DNA of 64,000 bases from Pseudobythopirellula maris (GTDB lineage: Bacteria > Planctomycetota > Planctomycetia > Pirellulales > Lacipirellulaceae): the NCBI RefSeq assembly GCF_007859945.1, contig NZ_SJPQ01000001.1, forward strand, positions 372,001 through 436,000, given 5' to 3'. The stretch's first letter is position 1, and each line of letters begins with the position of its first letter. The notes below the pieces were generated by a model. It was not told where the DNA came from and ran no database searches. It saw only the letters and a program-made list of their open reading frames with translations. Below, one piece after another: positions 27,179 to 34,493 of the stretch. A program made the translations under genes and the position numbers.

Positions 27179-28327
27179 TCAGCCCCGCGCTAAGGCGTCC
27201 GACTGCTCGACGAAGTCGTCGCCGTCCCACTCGGCGTCGCCGCGGACCATCTTCTTCTTGTCGGCGGCGGCCTTCTTGGCGGCGCGGGCGTCGGCCTGCT
27301 TTTTGACTAGGTCGCTGTGCGACGTGAAGTACGGCAGGCTCTTGCCGCGGAAGTCGTCGATCGTCTCGAAGCCGTGCTTTTCCATGAAGGCGAGGAGCTC
27401 GTCGCACATCTGCTGCACGCAGCCGTAGCCCATCTTCATCACGCCGGTGCAGACCTGCACGGTGGAGGAGCCCATCAGGATGAACTCGGCGGCGTCGTGG
27501 CTGGTCTCCACGCCGCCCAAGCCGCTGAGCGAGCGGCCGGGGAACTCGCTCTCGATCAGCTTGCTGATCTCCATGCACATCCTGAGCGCGATCGGCTTGA
27601 CGGCCGGGCCGCTGTAGCCGCCCGGCGTGGTGTAGCCCTCCACGGCGGGCTCGGGCCTGAGCGTGTCGAGATCAACCCCCACGCAGCTGCGGATCGTGTT
27701 GATCGCCGAGACGCCCTGGCAGCCGGCCCGCAGGCTCGCCCGCGCGGGGTCCTCGATGTGCGTGACGTTGGGCGTCATCTTGGCCCAGACCGGCACCTTG
27801 GCGACTTCCATCACCCAGCCGCAGATCTCTTCCAAGAGGTCGGGGTTCTCGCCCACCGCGGCGCCCATCCGCCGCTCGGGCATGCCGTGCGGGCAGCTCA
27901 TGTTGAGCTCGAACGAGTCGACGCCGGCGTCCTGGCAGCGGCCGATCATGTCCTGCCACGCCGTTTTGTCGTACTCCTCCATCGCCGAGCAGATGAGCAC
28001 CCCCTCCGGGTGCGAGTCTTTGAGGGCCTTGAACTCGTCGAGCCAGGTGTCGAACGAGCGGTCGCTGATCAGCTCGATGTTCTCCCAGCCGTAGATCTCG
28101 CCCTGCCCCTTCTCGTCCATGGTGTGCCGGCTGCGCAGGCGGGCGTAGCGCGGCTGCACGTTCACGACTTTCGACGCGTCGAGCGACACGGTCTTGCAGA
28201 TCACCGCCCCCCAGCCATCGTCAAACGCCCGGCCGATGACCTTGCCGTTGGTGCCGGGCGGACCCGAGCCGATCACAAACGGGTTGGGAAGCTTGAGGCC
28301 GTCGACCGTGGTTTCGAGCGTGGGCAT
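27179..28327 (-). CDS. preA: Dihydropyrimidine dehydrogenase, PreA-type subunit, without ferredoxin domain
   Basis: About 382 residues from ATG 28327 (MPTLETTVDGL). It is an FMN-binding TIM barrel of the dihydroorotate/dihydropyrimidine dehydrogenase family: NPFVIGSGPPGTN, FELNMSCPHGMPERRMG, VPVWAKMTPNV, VSAINTIRSCVGVDLDT, GYSGPAVKPIALRM and SGLGGVETSHDAAEFILMGS are family signatures. It should reduce uracil or thymine to the 5,6-dihydro form, the first step of reductive pyrimidine degradation; the neighbouring genes agree. E. coli PreA has C-terminal [4Fe-4S] motifs and works with PreT. Here the C terminus is a Lys/Ala-rich tail (KKQADARAAKKAAADKKK) with no cysteine cluster, and no preT lies nearby, so the electron route is unclear. 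Confidence 0.85.
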   Translation of the reverse strand: MPTLETTVDGLKLPNPFVIGSGPPGTNGKVIGRAFDDGWGAVICKTVSLDASKVVNVQPRYARLRSRHTMDEKGQGEIYGWENIELISDRSFDTWLDEFKALKDSHPEGVLICSAMEEYDKTAWQDMIGRCQDAGVDSFELNMSCPHGMPERRMGAAVGENPDLLEEICGWVMEVAKVPVWAKMTPNVTHIEDPARASLRAGCQGVSAINTIRSCVGVDLDTLRPEPAVEGYTTPGGYSGPAVKPIALRMCMEISKLIESEFPGRSLSGLGGVETSHDAAEFILMGSSTVQVCTGVMKMGYGCVQQMCDELLAFMEKHGFETIDDFRGKSLPYFTSHSDLVKKQADARAAKKAAADKKKMVRGDAEWDGDDFVEQSDALARG

Positions 28328-28368
28328 GGGGCACTCCGCAGTGCGAGTGGATTGTGTCTTGGTGGGAG

Positions 28369-28447
28369 AATGACCAATGACCAAATCCCAATGACCAATA
28401 CGGTTTGCTAACTAGCATTGGTCATTGGGGCTTGGTCATTGGTCATT
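28369..28447. repeat. Palindromic 'GGTCATT' intergenic repeat
   Basis: Two 31-nt arms (28369-28399 and 28417-28447) are reverse complements at 29 positions; both differences still pair as G-U in RNA. They are built from the short words AATGACCA and TTGGTCATT around a 17-nt loop. The element starts 7 nt after the aminotransferase stop and ends about 40 nt before the preA start, so it could act as an attenuator or mRNA-stabilising hairpin between the two genes. Confidence 0.85.
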
Positions 28448-28453
28448 CAGCAC

Positions 28454-29815
28454 CTAAGTGTTGTTTGACAATTCGTTAAGCGTTTCGTCCAGGGACATCA
28501 CGAGGTAGTCGGCGTCGTCCGCGGTGAGGCACATCGGCGGCTTGATGCGCAGCGTGTTGCCGTACAGGCCCCCTTTGCCGATGATCACGCCGCGTTCCTT
28601 CATCCGCTCCATCACGTCGGCCGCCTCGGTATTGGCGGGTTCCTTGCTCTTGCGGTCACGCACGAGCTCGACGCCGAGCATCAGGCCCAGGCCGCGGACG
28701 TCGCCGATGAGCGGGTGCTTCTCCTGCAGCTCCAAGAGGCCCTCTTTCAGCCGGCCCCCTACCACGCGGGCGTTTTCTTGGATGCCCTCTTCTTCGATCA
28801 CTTCGAGCGTCGCAAGCCCCTGGGTCATGCTCACCGGGTTACCGCCGAAAGTGTTGAAGTGGATCCGCTTGGCCATCGCCTCGCTGATCTGCGGCGTGGT
28901 CGTAAAACCGCCGAGCGGGACGCCATTGCCCATGCCCTTGGCCATCGTGATCCCGTCAGGCACCACGCCGTAGTTCTGGTGCGACCAGTAATGCTCGCCG
29001 GTGCGGCCGAAGCCCCCCTGCACCTCGTCGGCGATGCAAATGCCGCCATGCTTGCGGACGATGTCGTACACGACCTGGAAGTACTCCTTGGGCGGGGTGA
29101 CCGTGCCGCCCACGCCCTGGATTGGCTCGCCGATGAAGCACGCTATCTGGCCGGGCGTTTGGTAGCGGATGACGTTCTCCACGTCGTACGCGCACTTCAG
29201 CCCGCAGCTCGGATACTCCAGGTCGAACGGGCAGCGGTAGCAGTAGCCCGGCAGCGCGTGGTGGACGCCGACCGACGGGTTGCTGGGGAACTTCCACGTG
29301 CCGTGGGCCGTGAGCGACATCGGCACGGAGGTGCCGCCGTGGTAGCCGTTCCTCAGCGCAATGACATCCGTGTTGCCGGTGTGCTCGCGGGCCGACAGGA
29401 TGGCGACCTCGTTCGCCTCGCTCCCCGAGTTGGTGAAGTAGCTGCGGCTGAGCCCCTCGGGCATCTCGCCCGCGAGCTTCTCAGCGAACTGGCCGATGGT
29501 CGGGTGCAAATAGATCGTGGTGGTGTGCTGCAGCTTGCCGGTCTGGGCGTTGACCTTTTCCAAGACCTTGGGGTGGCAGTGGCCAACGCTCACCGTGACG
29601 ATCCCGGCAAAGGCGTCCAAGTAGCGCCGGCCGGTCTCGTCCCACAAGTACTGCATCTTCCCCTCGACGATCATCAGGGGGTCTTTGTAGTAAGTGATCA
29701 CGCCCGGCGAAACGTACTGCTTGCGCAGCGCGATCACCTCGTCGCGCGACGGGCCGTCGTACGCGGCGGGCTTGTGGTCGCAGATCGGCAGTTGGAGGTT
29801 CGGGTCGATCGCCAT
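28454..29815 (-). CDS. Class III aminotransferase, AGXT2-like (beta-alanine:pyruvate type)
   Basis: A 453-residue PLP enzyme of the omega-aminotransferase family. The marks are FTNSGSEANEVA (phosphate site), Asp263 in CIADEVQGGFGRTG (binds the pyridine nitrogen), and the Schiff-base Lys293 in GITMAKGMGNGVPLGGF. A four-cysteine group (CYRC then CGLKC, 192-208) is typical of the AGXT2-like branch. Between a dihydropyrimidine dehydrogenase and a uracil permease, the likely reaction is beta-alanine plus pyruvate or glyoxylate giving malonate semialdehyde plus alanine or glycine. Substrate choice within class III enzymes cannot be fixed from sequence alone; alanine-glyoxylate transamination is the alternative. 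Confidence 0.88.
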   Translation of the reverse strand: MAIDPNLQLPICDHKPAAYDGPSRDEVIALRKQYVSPGVITYYKDPLMIVEGKMQYLWDETGRRYLDAFAGIVTVSVGHCHPKVLEKVNAQTGKLQHTTTIYLHPTIGQFAEKLAGEMPEGLSRSYFTNSGSEANEVAILSAREHTGNTDVIALRNGYHGGTSVPMSLTAHGTWKFPSNPSVGVHHALPGYCYRCPFDLEYPSCGLKCAYDVENVIRYQTPGQIACFIGEPIQGVGGTVTPPKEYFQVVYDIVRKHGGICIADEVQGGFGRTGEHYWSHQNYGVVPDGITMAKGMGNGVPLGGFTTTPQISEAMAKRIHFNTFGGNPVSMTQGLATLEVIEEEGIQENARVVGGRLKEGLLELQEKHPLIGDVRGLGLMLGVELVRDRKSKEPANTEAADVMERMKERGVIIGKGGLYGNTLRIKPPMCLTADDADYLVMSLDETLNELSNNT

Positions 29816-29828
29816 GCTTTTCCTATCG

Positions 29829-29924
29829 AATGGACAGGATCACAGGATGAAATAGGGATCGACAGGATAACTGTCTATCTTCTTCATCCTGTCGATCTCG
29901 TCCGATCCTGTCATCCTGTCAATT
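29829..29924. repeat. Palindromic 'ACAGGAT' intergenic repeat
   Basis: Arms of about 40 nt built from the word ACAGGAT or its complement ATCCTGT (GGACAGGATCACAGGATGAA near 29832; GATCCTGTCATCCTGTCAAT near 29904) face each other across the gap between the permease stop and the aminotransferase start. Pairing is imperfect, with several mismatches. The word composition is unlike the repeats in the neighbouring gaps. Confidence 0.75.
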
Positions 29925-29929
29925 GTTTA

Positions 29930-31390
29930 CTAAACCGCGTCAACATCCCCCGCTTCGCTAACGAGCGTGCCGGGGCCGCGCTGTTCGGCATCGACCAAGC
30001 CGCGTTCCGCGTCGTCGCCGTGGATCCAGTTGTCTAGCACGATGCCCAAGATGGCCGCCACGGCCATGCCGGTCTTGCCGACGGCGCCGAGCACGTCGCC
30101 CATGCCCCACGGCACGCTCGCAAGCAGTGCGGCGCCCGCCTCGCTGTTGAAGTAGGCCGGCACGCTGAGCCCCATAAAGAGGGCGAAGCCGCCGATCAGC
30201 AGGTTGCGGTCGCTGTCGAGGTCGGCCTTGGCGAACTGCCGCACGCCGACCGCGCTGATGAGACCGAACATCACGCAGTAGAGCCCGCCTACGACCGGCT
30301 GCGGGATCGCCGCCGCCACCGCGCCGAACTTGCCGAACATGCCAAGCAGAATGAGAATCACCGCCGCGATCTGCACGACATACCGGCTGCCGACCTTGGT
30401 GAGGCCCACGAGGCCGACGTTCTCCGAGTAGCTGGTCGAGCTGAAGCCCCCGAGTAAACCCGTGAGCGCACAGCCGACGCCTTCAAACCCGATGCCGCGC
30501 GAGATCTGCTCGGGCGTCGGATCGCCGCCGCCCGCCATGTGGCTGCAGGCGTGGTAGTCGCCGAACGACTCGATCATCGAGGCCAGATAGCCGGCCAGCA
30601 CCGCGACGATGAACGCCGAGGAGAACAGCGGCCAGCCCCACGGGAAGAAAACTGTCGTGGTGCGCAGCATCTCGGCATTCTCAACCGCCTCGAAGCTCAC
30701 CCGCGCCGGGTGATCAGCACCGTAGTTGCCGGTCGCCGTGAGCACGCCGCAAACACCGACCGCCAGCAGGATAGCGATCAAGAGCGGGAACAGCTGGAAC
30801 ACACGGTAAGCCCGCGACCAGACCAGCGAGAACAAGATGATCAGCGTCATCGTGAGGATGCTCGTCGGCCAGTGGCTCGCCGCCACGGGGGCCCCCGCCT
30901 GATAGAGCGCCAGCCCAATCAGCATGATCACCGGGCCGACGGTCACCGGCGAGAGGTACTTTCTCATCGCGCCCATCAGCCCCGAGAAGCCGATCGCCAT
31001 CTCGCAAATGGCTCCAACGATCACGGCGCCGGCGATGTACTGCATGCACATGGCGCCGTCGCCCCCCAGGCCCCCCTCGTCCACGGGCCGCAGCACGGTG
31101 GGGATGATCACCCCACTGAAAGCCGCCAGGAACGAAAAACTGACGCCCTGGATGATCGGCAGCCGCGAGCCGAGGGTCGACTGCAACAGCGTCGCCACGC
31201 CGCTGCAGAGCATCACGCTCGAAATCAGTAGCGCCGTCTCGTGCGGCCCCATCCCCATCGCCGGCGCGAGCAGCAACGGCACGGCGACGGTCGAGCCAAA
31301 CATCGTCAGCACGTGCTGCAAGCCAAGCACCACCGCGCGGCCCAAGGGCGGCTTGTCGTCGAGGCCGTAGATAACGGTCGCTTTGCTCAT
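29930..31390 (-). CDS. NCS2-family uracil/xanthine permease
   Basis: A 486-residue polytopic inner-membrane protein with 12-14 hydrophobic segments. Family signatures are LGLQHVLTMFGSTVAVPLLL at the N terminus, IIQGVSFSFLAAF, the substrate-site region YLASMIESFGDYHACSHMAG with its conserved Glu (helix 8), and STSYSENVGLVGLTKVGSR (helix 10). NCS2 carriers import uracil, xanthine or related bases with protons. Embedded in a pyrimidine-breakdown cluster, uracil or thymine is the likely cargo, although the helix 10 region is also compatible with purines. The protein is full length. Confidence 0.92.
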   Translation of the reverse strand: MSKATVIYGLDDKPPLGRAVVLGLQHVLTMFGSTVAVPLLLAPAMGMGPHETALLISSVMLCSGVATLLQSTLGSRLPIIQGVSFSFLAAFSGVIIPTVLRPVDEGGLGGDGAMCMQYIAGAVIVGAICEMAIGFSGLMGAMRKYLSPVTVGPVIMLIGLALYQAGAPVAASHWPTSILTMTLIILFSLVWSRAYRVFQLFPLLIAILLAVGVCGVLTATGNYGADHPARVSFEAVENAEMLRTTTVFFPWGWPLFSSAFIVAVLAGYLASMIESFGDYHACSHMAGGGDPTPEQISRGIGFEGVGCALTGLLGGFSSTSYSENVGLVGLTKVGSRYVVQIAAVILILLGMFGKFGAVAAAIPQPVVGGLYCVMFGLISAVGVRQFAKADLDSDRNLLIGGFALFMGLSVPAYFNSEAGAALLASVPWGMGDVLGAVGKTGMAVAAILGIVLDNWIHGDDAERGLVDAEQRGPGTLVSEAGDVDAV

Positions 31391-31399
31391 AAACTATTC

Positions 31400-31576
31400 A
31401 CCACAGAGAGCACAGAGAACACGGAGAAGCCTACGAATGGGACGCGGATGAACGCTGATTGAGCGGATTGACGCGGATGCAGTTCGCTTCGATCTGCGAC
31501 GATCCGCTTCATCCGCGTTCTTCCGCGGCTAATTCTTCTCTCTAATTTTCTCTGTGCCCTCTGTGCTCTCTGTGGT
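31400..31576. repeat. Nested palindromic repeats ('CACAGAG' outside, 'GCGGAT' inside)
   Basis: Outer arms of 29 nt at 31400-31428 (ACCACAGAGAGCACAGAG...) and 31548-31576 (...CTCTGTGCTCTCTGTGGT) are reverse complements with three mismatches. Inside, a second family of words (GCGGATGAACGC near 31444, ATCCGCTTCATCCGCG near 31502) is again arranged head to head. The whole block fills the gap between the beta-ureidopropionase stop and the permease start and looks like one repeat inserted in another. Confidence 0.8.
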
Positions 31577-31582
31577 TAATCC

Positions 31583-32455
31583 TTACAACTCAGTGATCGC
31601 GCCGTACGTCTCCGGCCGGCGGTCGCGGAAGAACTGCCAGGTATTGCGCACCTCGCGTATGAGGTCCAAGTCCATGTCGACCACGACGATGTCGTCCTCG
31701 TCTCGCTTGTCGCTCTGGGCGATGAACTGGCCGCGGGGGTCGACGAAGTAGCTCTGCCCGTAGAACTCGCCGATCCGCCACGGCTCTTCCCAACCGGGCC
31801 GGTTGATCGCGCCGACAAAGTACTGGTTCGCCACCGCGTGGGCCGGCTGCTCGAGCTTCCAGAGGTACTCGCTGAGGCCCGCCACGGTGGCCGACGGGTT
31901 GAACACGATCTCGGCGCCACCCAGCCCCAAGCAGCGCGCGCCGTCGGGGAAGTGGCGGTCGTAGCAGATGTAAACGCCGACCTTGCCCACCGCGGTGTCG
32001 AACACCGGGTAACCCAGGTTGCCGGGACGGAAGTAAAACTTCTCCCAGAAGCCGGGGTTGCAGTGCGGGATGTGGATCTTGCGGAACTTGCCGAGGTACT
32101 CGCCGGTGGCGTCGATCACCGCGGCGGTGTTGTAGTACACGCCCGGCAGGTCCTCTTCGTACATCGGCACGACCAAGACCATGCTGTGCTTCTTGGCCAG
32201 TTCGCACATCAGCTTGACGGTCGGCCCGTCGGGCACGGGCTCGGTGAGCTCGTACCACTTGATGTCTTGTTCGGCGCAGAAGTAGGGGCCGTAGAACAGC
32301 TCCTGCAGGCAGCAGACTTGGGCGCCCTTCTCCGCGGCCTGGGCGATCAGGTCGACATGCTTGTCGATCATCGCCTGCTTGACCTTGGCCACCCCCGAGG
32401 TGACCGGCTCGCAGGTGGTGGCTTGGATCAGAGCGCCGCGGACGAGCCGTGCCAT
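31583..32455 (-). CDS. Beta-ureidopropionase / N-carbamoyl-amino-acid amidohydrolase (nitrilase family)
   Basis: About 290 residues from ATG 32455 (MARLVRGALIQ). The carbon-nitrogen hydrolase triad is visible: Glu52 in CCLQELFYGPYF, Lys126 in GKFRKIHIPH and Cys164 in VYICYDRHFPDGAR. It should hydrolyse N-carbamoyl-beta-alanine to beta-alanine, CO2 and ammonia, the third step of reductive uracil degradation. N-carbamoylputrescine amidase is the close alternative in this family, but the neighbours favour the pyrimidine route. The frame is open to 32593, but that extension is made by reading through a palindromic repeat and is not part of the gene. Confidence 0.88.
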   Translation of the reverse strand: MARLVRGALIQATTCEPVTSGVAKVKQAMIDKHVDLIAQAAEKGAQVCCLQELFYGPYFCAEQDIKWYELTEPVPDGPTVKLMCELAKKHSMVLVVPMYEEDLPGVYYNTAAVIDATGEYLGKFRKIHIPHCNPGFWEKFYFRPGNLGYPVFDTAVGKVGVYICYDRHFPDGARCLGLGGAEIVFNPSATVAGLSEYLWKLEQPAHAVANQYFVGAINRPGWEEPWRIGEFYGQSYFVDPRGQFIAQSDKRDEDDIVVVDMDLDLIREVRNTWQFFRDRRPETYGAITEL

Positions 32456-32522
32456 GCGTGTCTCGCTGAGTTCAGGTGGGGAACCGCTTGCGGCGCCAAG
32501 ATCGCTAGGGAAGGAAGCTTGC

Positions 32523-32611
32523 CTGCAGGGAACGCCCTCTGTGGCGTTCCAGGCGCCGGGTACACGCTCACCCGCCGGGGCTCGGAACGCCACGGAGGGC
32601 GTTCCCTACAG
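32523..32611. repeat. Palindromic 'GGGAACGCC' repeat, copy 1
   Basis: Two 28-nt arms (32523-32550 and 32584-32611; core GGGAACGCCCTCTGTGGCGT) form a near-perfect stem around a 33-nt loop. This copy lies in the divergent gap between beta-ureidopropionase and the semialdehyde dehydrogenase. The reverse complement of the entire element, loop included, recurs at 34311-34398. A further short repeat-like run (TTGGCGTTCTTGGCGTCTTG) follows at about 32621-32640. Confidence 0.88.
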
Positions 32612-32768
32612 TTGGTTTCCTTGGCGTTCTTGGCGTCTTGGCGGTTCTATTACTTGGGAAGCCTGGGCGGGGCCGCCGGCCATGCTTGGTCGGGGCTGTC
32701 GGAGCGATTATCTTAACGCAATCGTAACGAGAAGCCAGCTTTCTTTGTCCCCGCCGAGAACGTCCGCC

Positions 32769-34298
32769 ATGCCCGCCCAGGCCCCCACGCTCACGACCGT
32801 CCCCGTTCTTTCCGGTGGCAAATGGTCGACCCCCGCGGCCGACCGCTACGAGGAGGTTTACAACCCCTCCACGGGCCAGGTGATCGCCCGCACCCCGCTG
32901 CTCGGCGCGTCGGAGACCGCTGAAATCATCGAAGCGGCGGCGGCCGCTCTCCCAGCTTGGGCGGCCACGCCCGTGGTCGAGCGCGCCAGGGTGATGTTCC
33001 GCTACCGGCAATTGATGGAGGAGCACTTCGAGGAGCTCTCGGTGCTCGTCACACGGGAGCATGGCAAGACACTCGCCGAGGCGCGGGCCGAGGTGCAGCG
33101 CGGTCTCGAAATGGTTGAGTTCGCCGCCGGCATCCCCGCGATGCTGATGGGTGACTCACTGCCCGACATCGCCCGCGGCGTCGACGCCGAGTGCGTGCGG
33201 CATCCCGTGGGAGTTTGCGCGGGGATCACGCCTTACAACTTCCCCAACATGGTGCCGCTGTGGATGTTCCCGGTGGCGATCACCTGCGGCAACACATTCG
33301 TGCTGAAGCCCTCGGAGAAGGTGCCGCTCTCGGCCGTGCGTTTGGGCGAGCTGCTTATCGAAGCAGGCCTGCCCGACGGCGTGCTGAGCATCGCCCACGG
33401 CGCCAAGGAGTGCGTCGAGACGCTGCTCACACACCCGAAGGTCGCGGCGATCTCGTTCGTCGGCTCCACGCCGGTCGCGAAGATCGTCTACGAGACCGGC
33501 ACGCGTCACGGCAAGCGGGTGCAGTCGGCCGGCGGGGCGAAGAACCACCTGGTGATCATGCCCGACGCCGACATGGACCAAACGGTCAAGCAGCTCGCCG
33601 CGAGCGCGTACGGCTGCGCCGGGCAGCGCTGCATGGCGGGCAGCCTAGCGGTGGCGGTTGGCGCCGCGGGCGACCCGCTTGTCGAAGGCCTCGTCACCCA
33701 CGGCGCCGCGATGACCGTCGGGGCGAGCGACCCCGGGGTGAACGCCGCCGCCGAGTCGCTCGGCATGGGCCCCGTGATCCGCAAAGAGCACCGCGACCGG
33801 GTCGCCTCGTACCTCGACATCGCCGCCGAAGATGGAGCCACCGTGGCGCTCGACGGCCGCAAGGCGGACGGAGCTTCGAATGGCTTTGTCATCGGCCCGA
33901 GCGTGGTCGACCGCGTGGCGCCCGCGATGCGGGTGGCGAAGGAAGAAATCTTCGGCCCGGTGCTGAGCGTGTCACGAGTCGACTCGCTCGACGAGGCGTT
34001 GGCCCTAGGCGACGGCTGCGAGTACGGCAACGGCGCCGTGATCTTCACCCAGAGCGGCTACGCCGCCCGCGAGTTCAAGCAGCGTTTCAACGCCGGCATG
34101 ATCGGCGTGAACGTCGGCGTGCCGGCGCCGATGGCGTGGTTTCCGTTCACCGGTTGGAACCAATCGTTCTTCGGCGACCTGCACGTGCAGGGCAAAGAGG
34201 GCATCCAGTTCTATACCCGCCAGAAAGTGACGCTCACCCGCTGGCCGCGGCAGGAGGACTCGCACCTCGACCCGGTCTGGGCGGAAAAGCGGAAGTAA
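32769..34298 (+). CDS. mmsA: Methylmalonate/malonate-semialdehyde dehydrogenase (CoA-acylating)
   Basis: About 509 residues from ATG 32769 (MPAQAPTLTTVPVL). It is an aldehyde dehydrogenase of the MmsA branch, with GVCAGITPYNFPNMVPLWMF at the NAD site, ISFVGSTPVAK, and the catalytic Cys288 in CAGQRCMAGS. The family oxidises malonate semialdehyde to acetyl-CoA, or methylmalonate semialdehyde to propionyl-CoA, using NAD and CoA. It would finish uracil or thymine degradation after the aminotransferase; valine or inositol breakdown are other uses. It is transcribed away from the rest of the cluster and sits between two inverted copies of one palindromic repeat. An in-frame extension to 32361 overlaps the neighbouring gene and is rejected. 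Confidence 0.92.
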   Translation: MPAQAPTLTTVPVLSGGKWSTPAADRYEEVYNPSTGQVIARTPLLGASETAEIIEAAAAALPAWAATPVVERARVMFRYRQLMEEHFEELSVLVTREHGKTLAEARAEVQRGLEMVEFAAGIPAMLMGDSLPDIARGVDAECVRHPVGVCAGITPYNFPNMVPLWMFPVAITCGNTFVLKPSEKVPLSAVRLGELLIEAGLPDGVLSIAHGAKECVETLLTHPKVAAISFVGSTPVAKIVYETGTRHGKRVQSAGGAKNHLVIMPDADMDQTVKQLAASAYGCAGQRCMAGSLAVAVGAAGDPLVEGLVTHGAAMTVGASDPGVNAAAESLGMGPVIRKEHRDRVASYLDIAAEDGATVALDGRKADGASNGFVIGPSVVDRVAPAMRVAKEEIFGPVLSVSRVDSLDEALALGDGCEYGNGAVIFTQSGYAAREFKQRFNAGMIGVNVGVPAPMAWFPFTGWNQSFFGDLHVQGKEGIQFYTRQKVTLTRWPRQEDSHLDPVWAEKRK

Positions 34299-34310
34299 AG
34301 AAATAGCTGG

Positions 34311-34398
34311 CTGTAGGGAACGCCCTCTGTGGCGTTCCGAACCCTGGCGGATGAGCGTGTACCCGGCGCCGGAACGCCACAGAGGGCGTTCCCTACAG
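34311..34398. repeat. Palindromic 'GGGAACGCC' repeat, copy 2 (inverted)
   Basis: The 28-nt arms at 34311-34338 and 34371-34398 form an almost perfect stem. The 88-nt element is the reverse complement of the 32523-32611 copy, including a shared loop word (GAGCGTGTACCCGGCGCC), with few differences. It begins 13 nt after the mmsA stop and could serve as its transcription end. Confidence 0.88.
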
Positions 34399-34493
34399 GG
34401 CATTAGATCGCACTACTGGTAGCCGTAGCGTTGTTTTCGCCATATCGACGTCGAATCACACCGCCCACACCCTACGCATCCGTGCGATTCGCA

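Noticed and set aside
27800-27890. Val where mammalian dihydropyrimidine dehydrogenase has its active-site loop Cys (MGAAVGEN)
   Set aside because: From memory, E. coli PreA also has Val at this place (MGSDVGQ), so the change is not peculiar to this organism. I did not use it as evidence against activity.
32456-32593. N-terminal extension of the beta-ureidopropionase frame
   Set aside because: The extra residues come from reading through the palindromic repeat at 32523-32611; the conserved protein starts at MARLVRGALIQ.
32361-32768. Upstream extension of the mmsA frame
   Set aside because: It overlaps the divergent beta-ureidopropionase gene and the palindrome and shows no conserved sequence before MPAQAPTLT.
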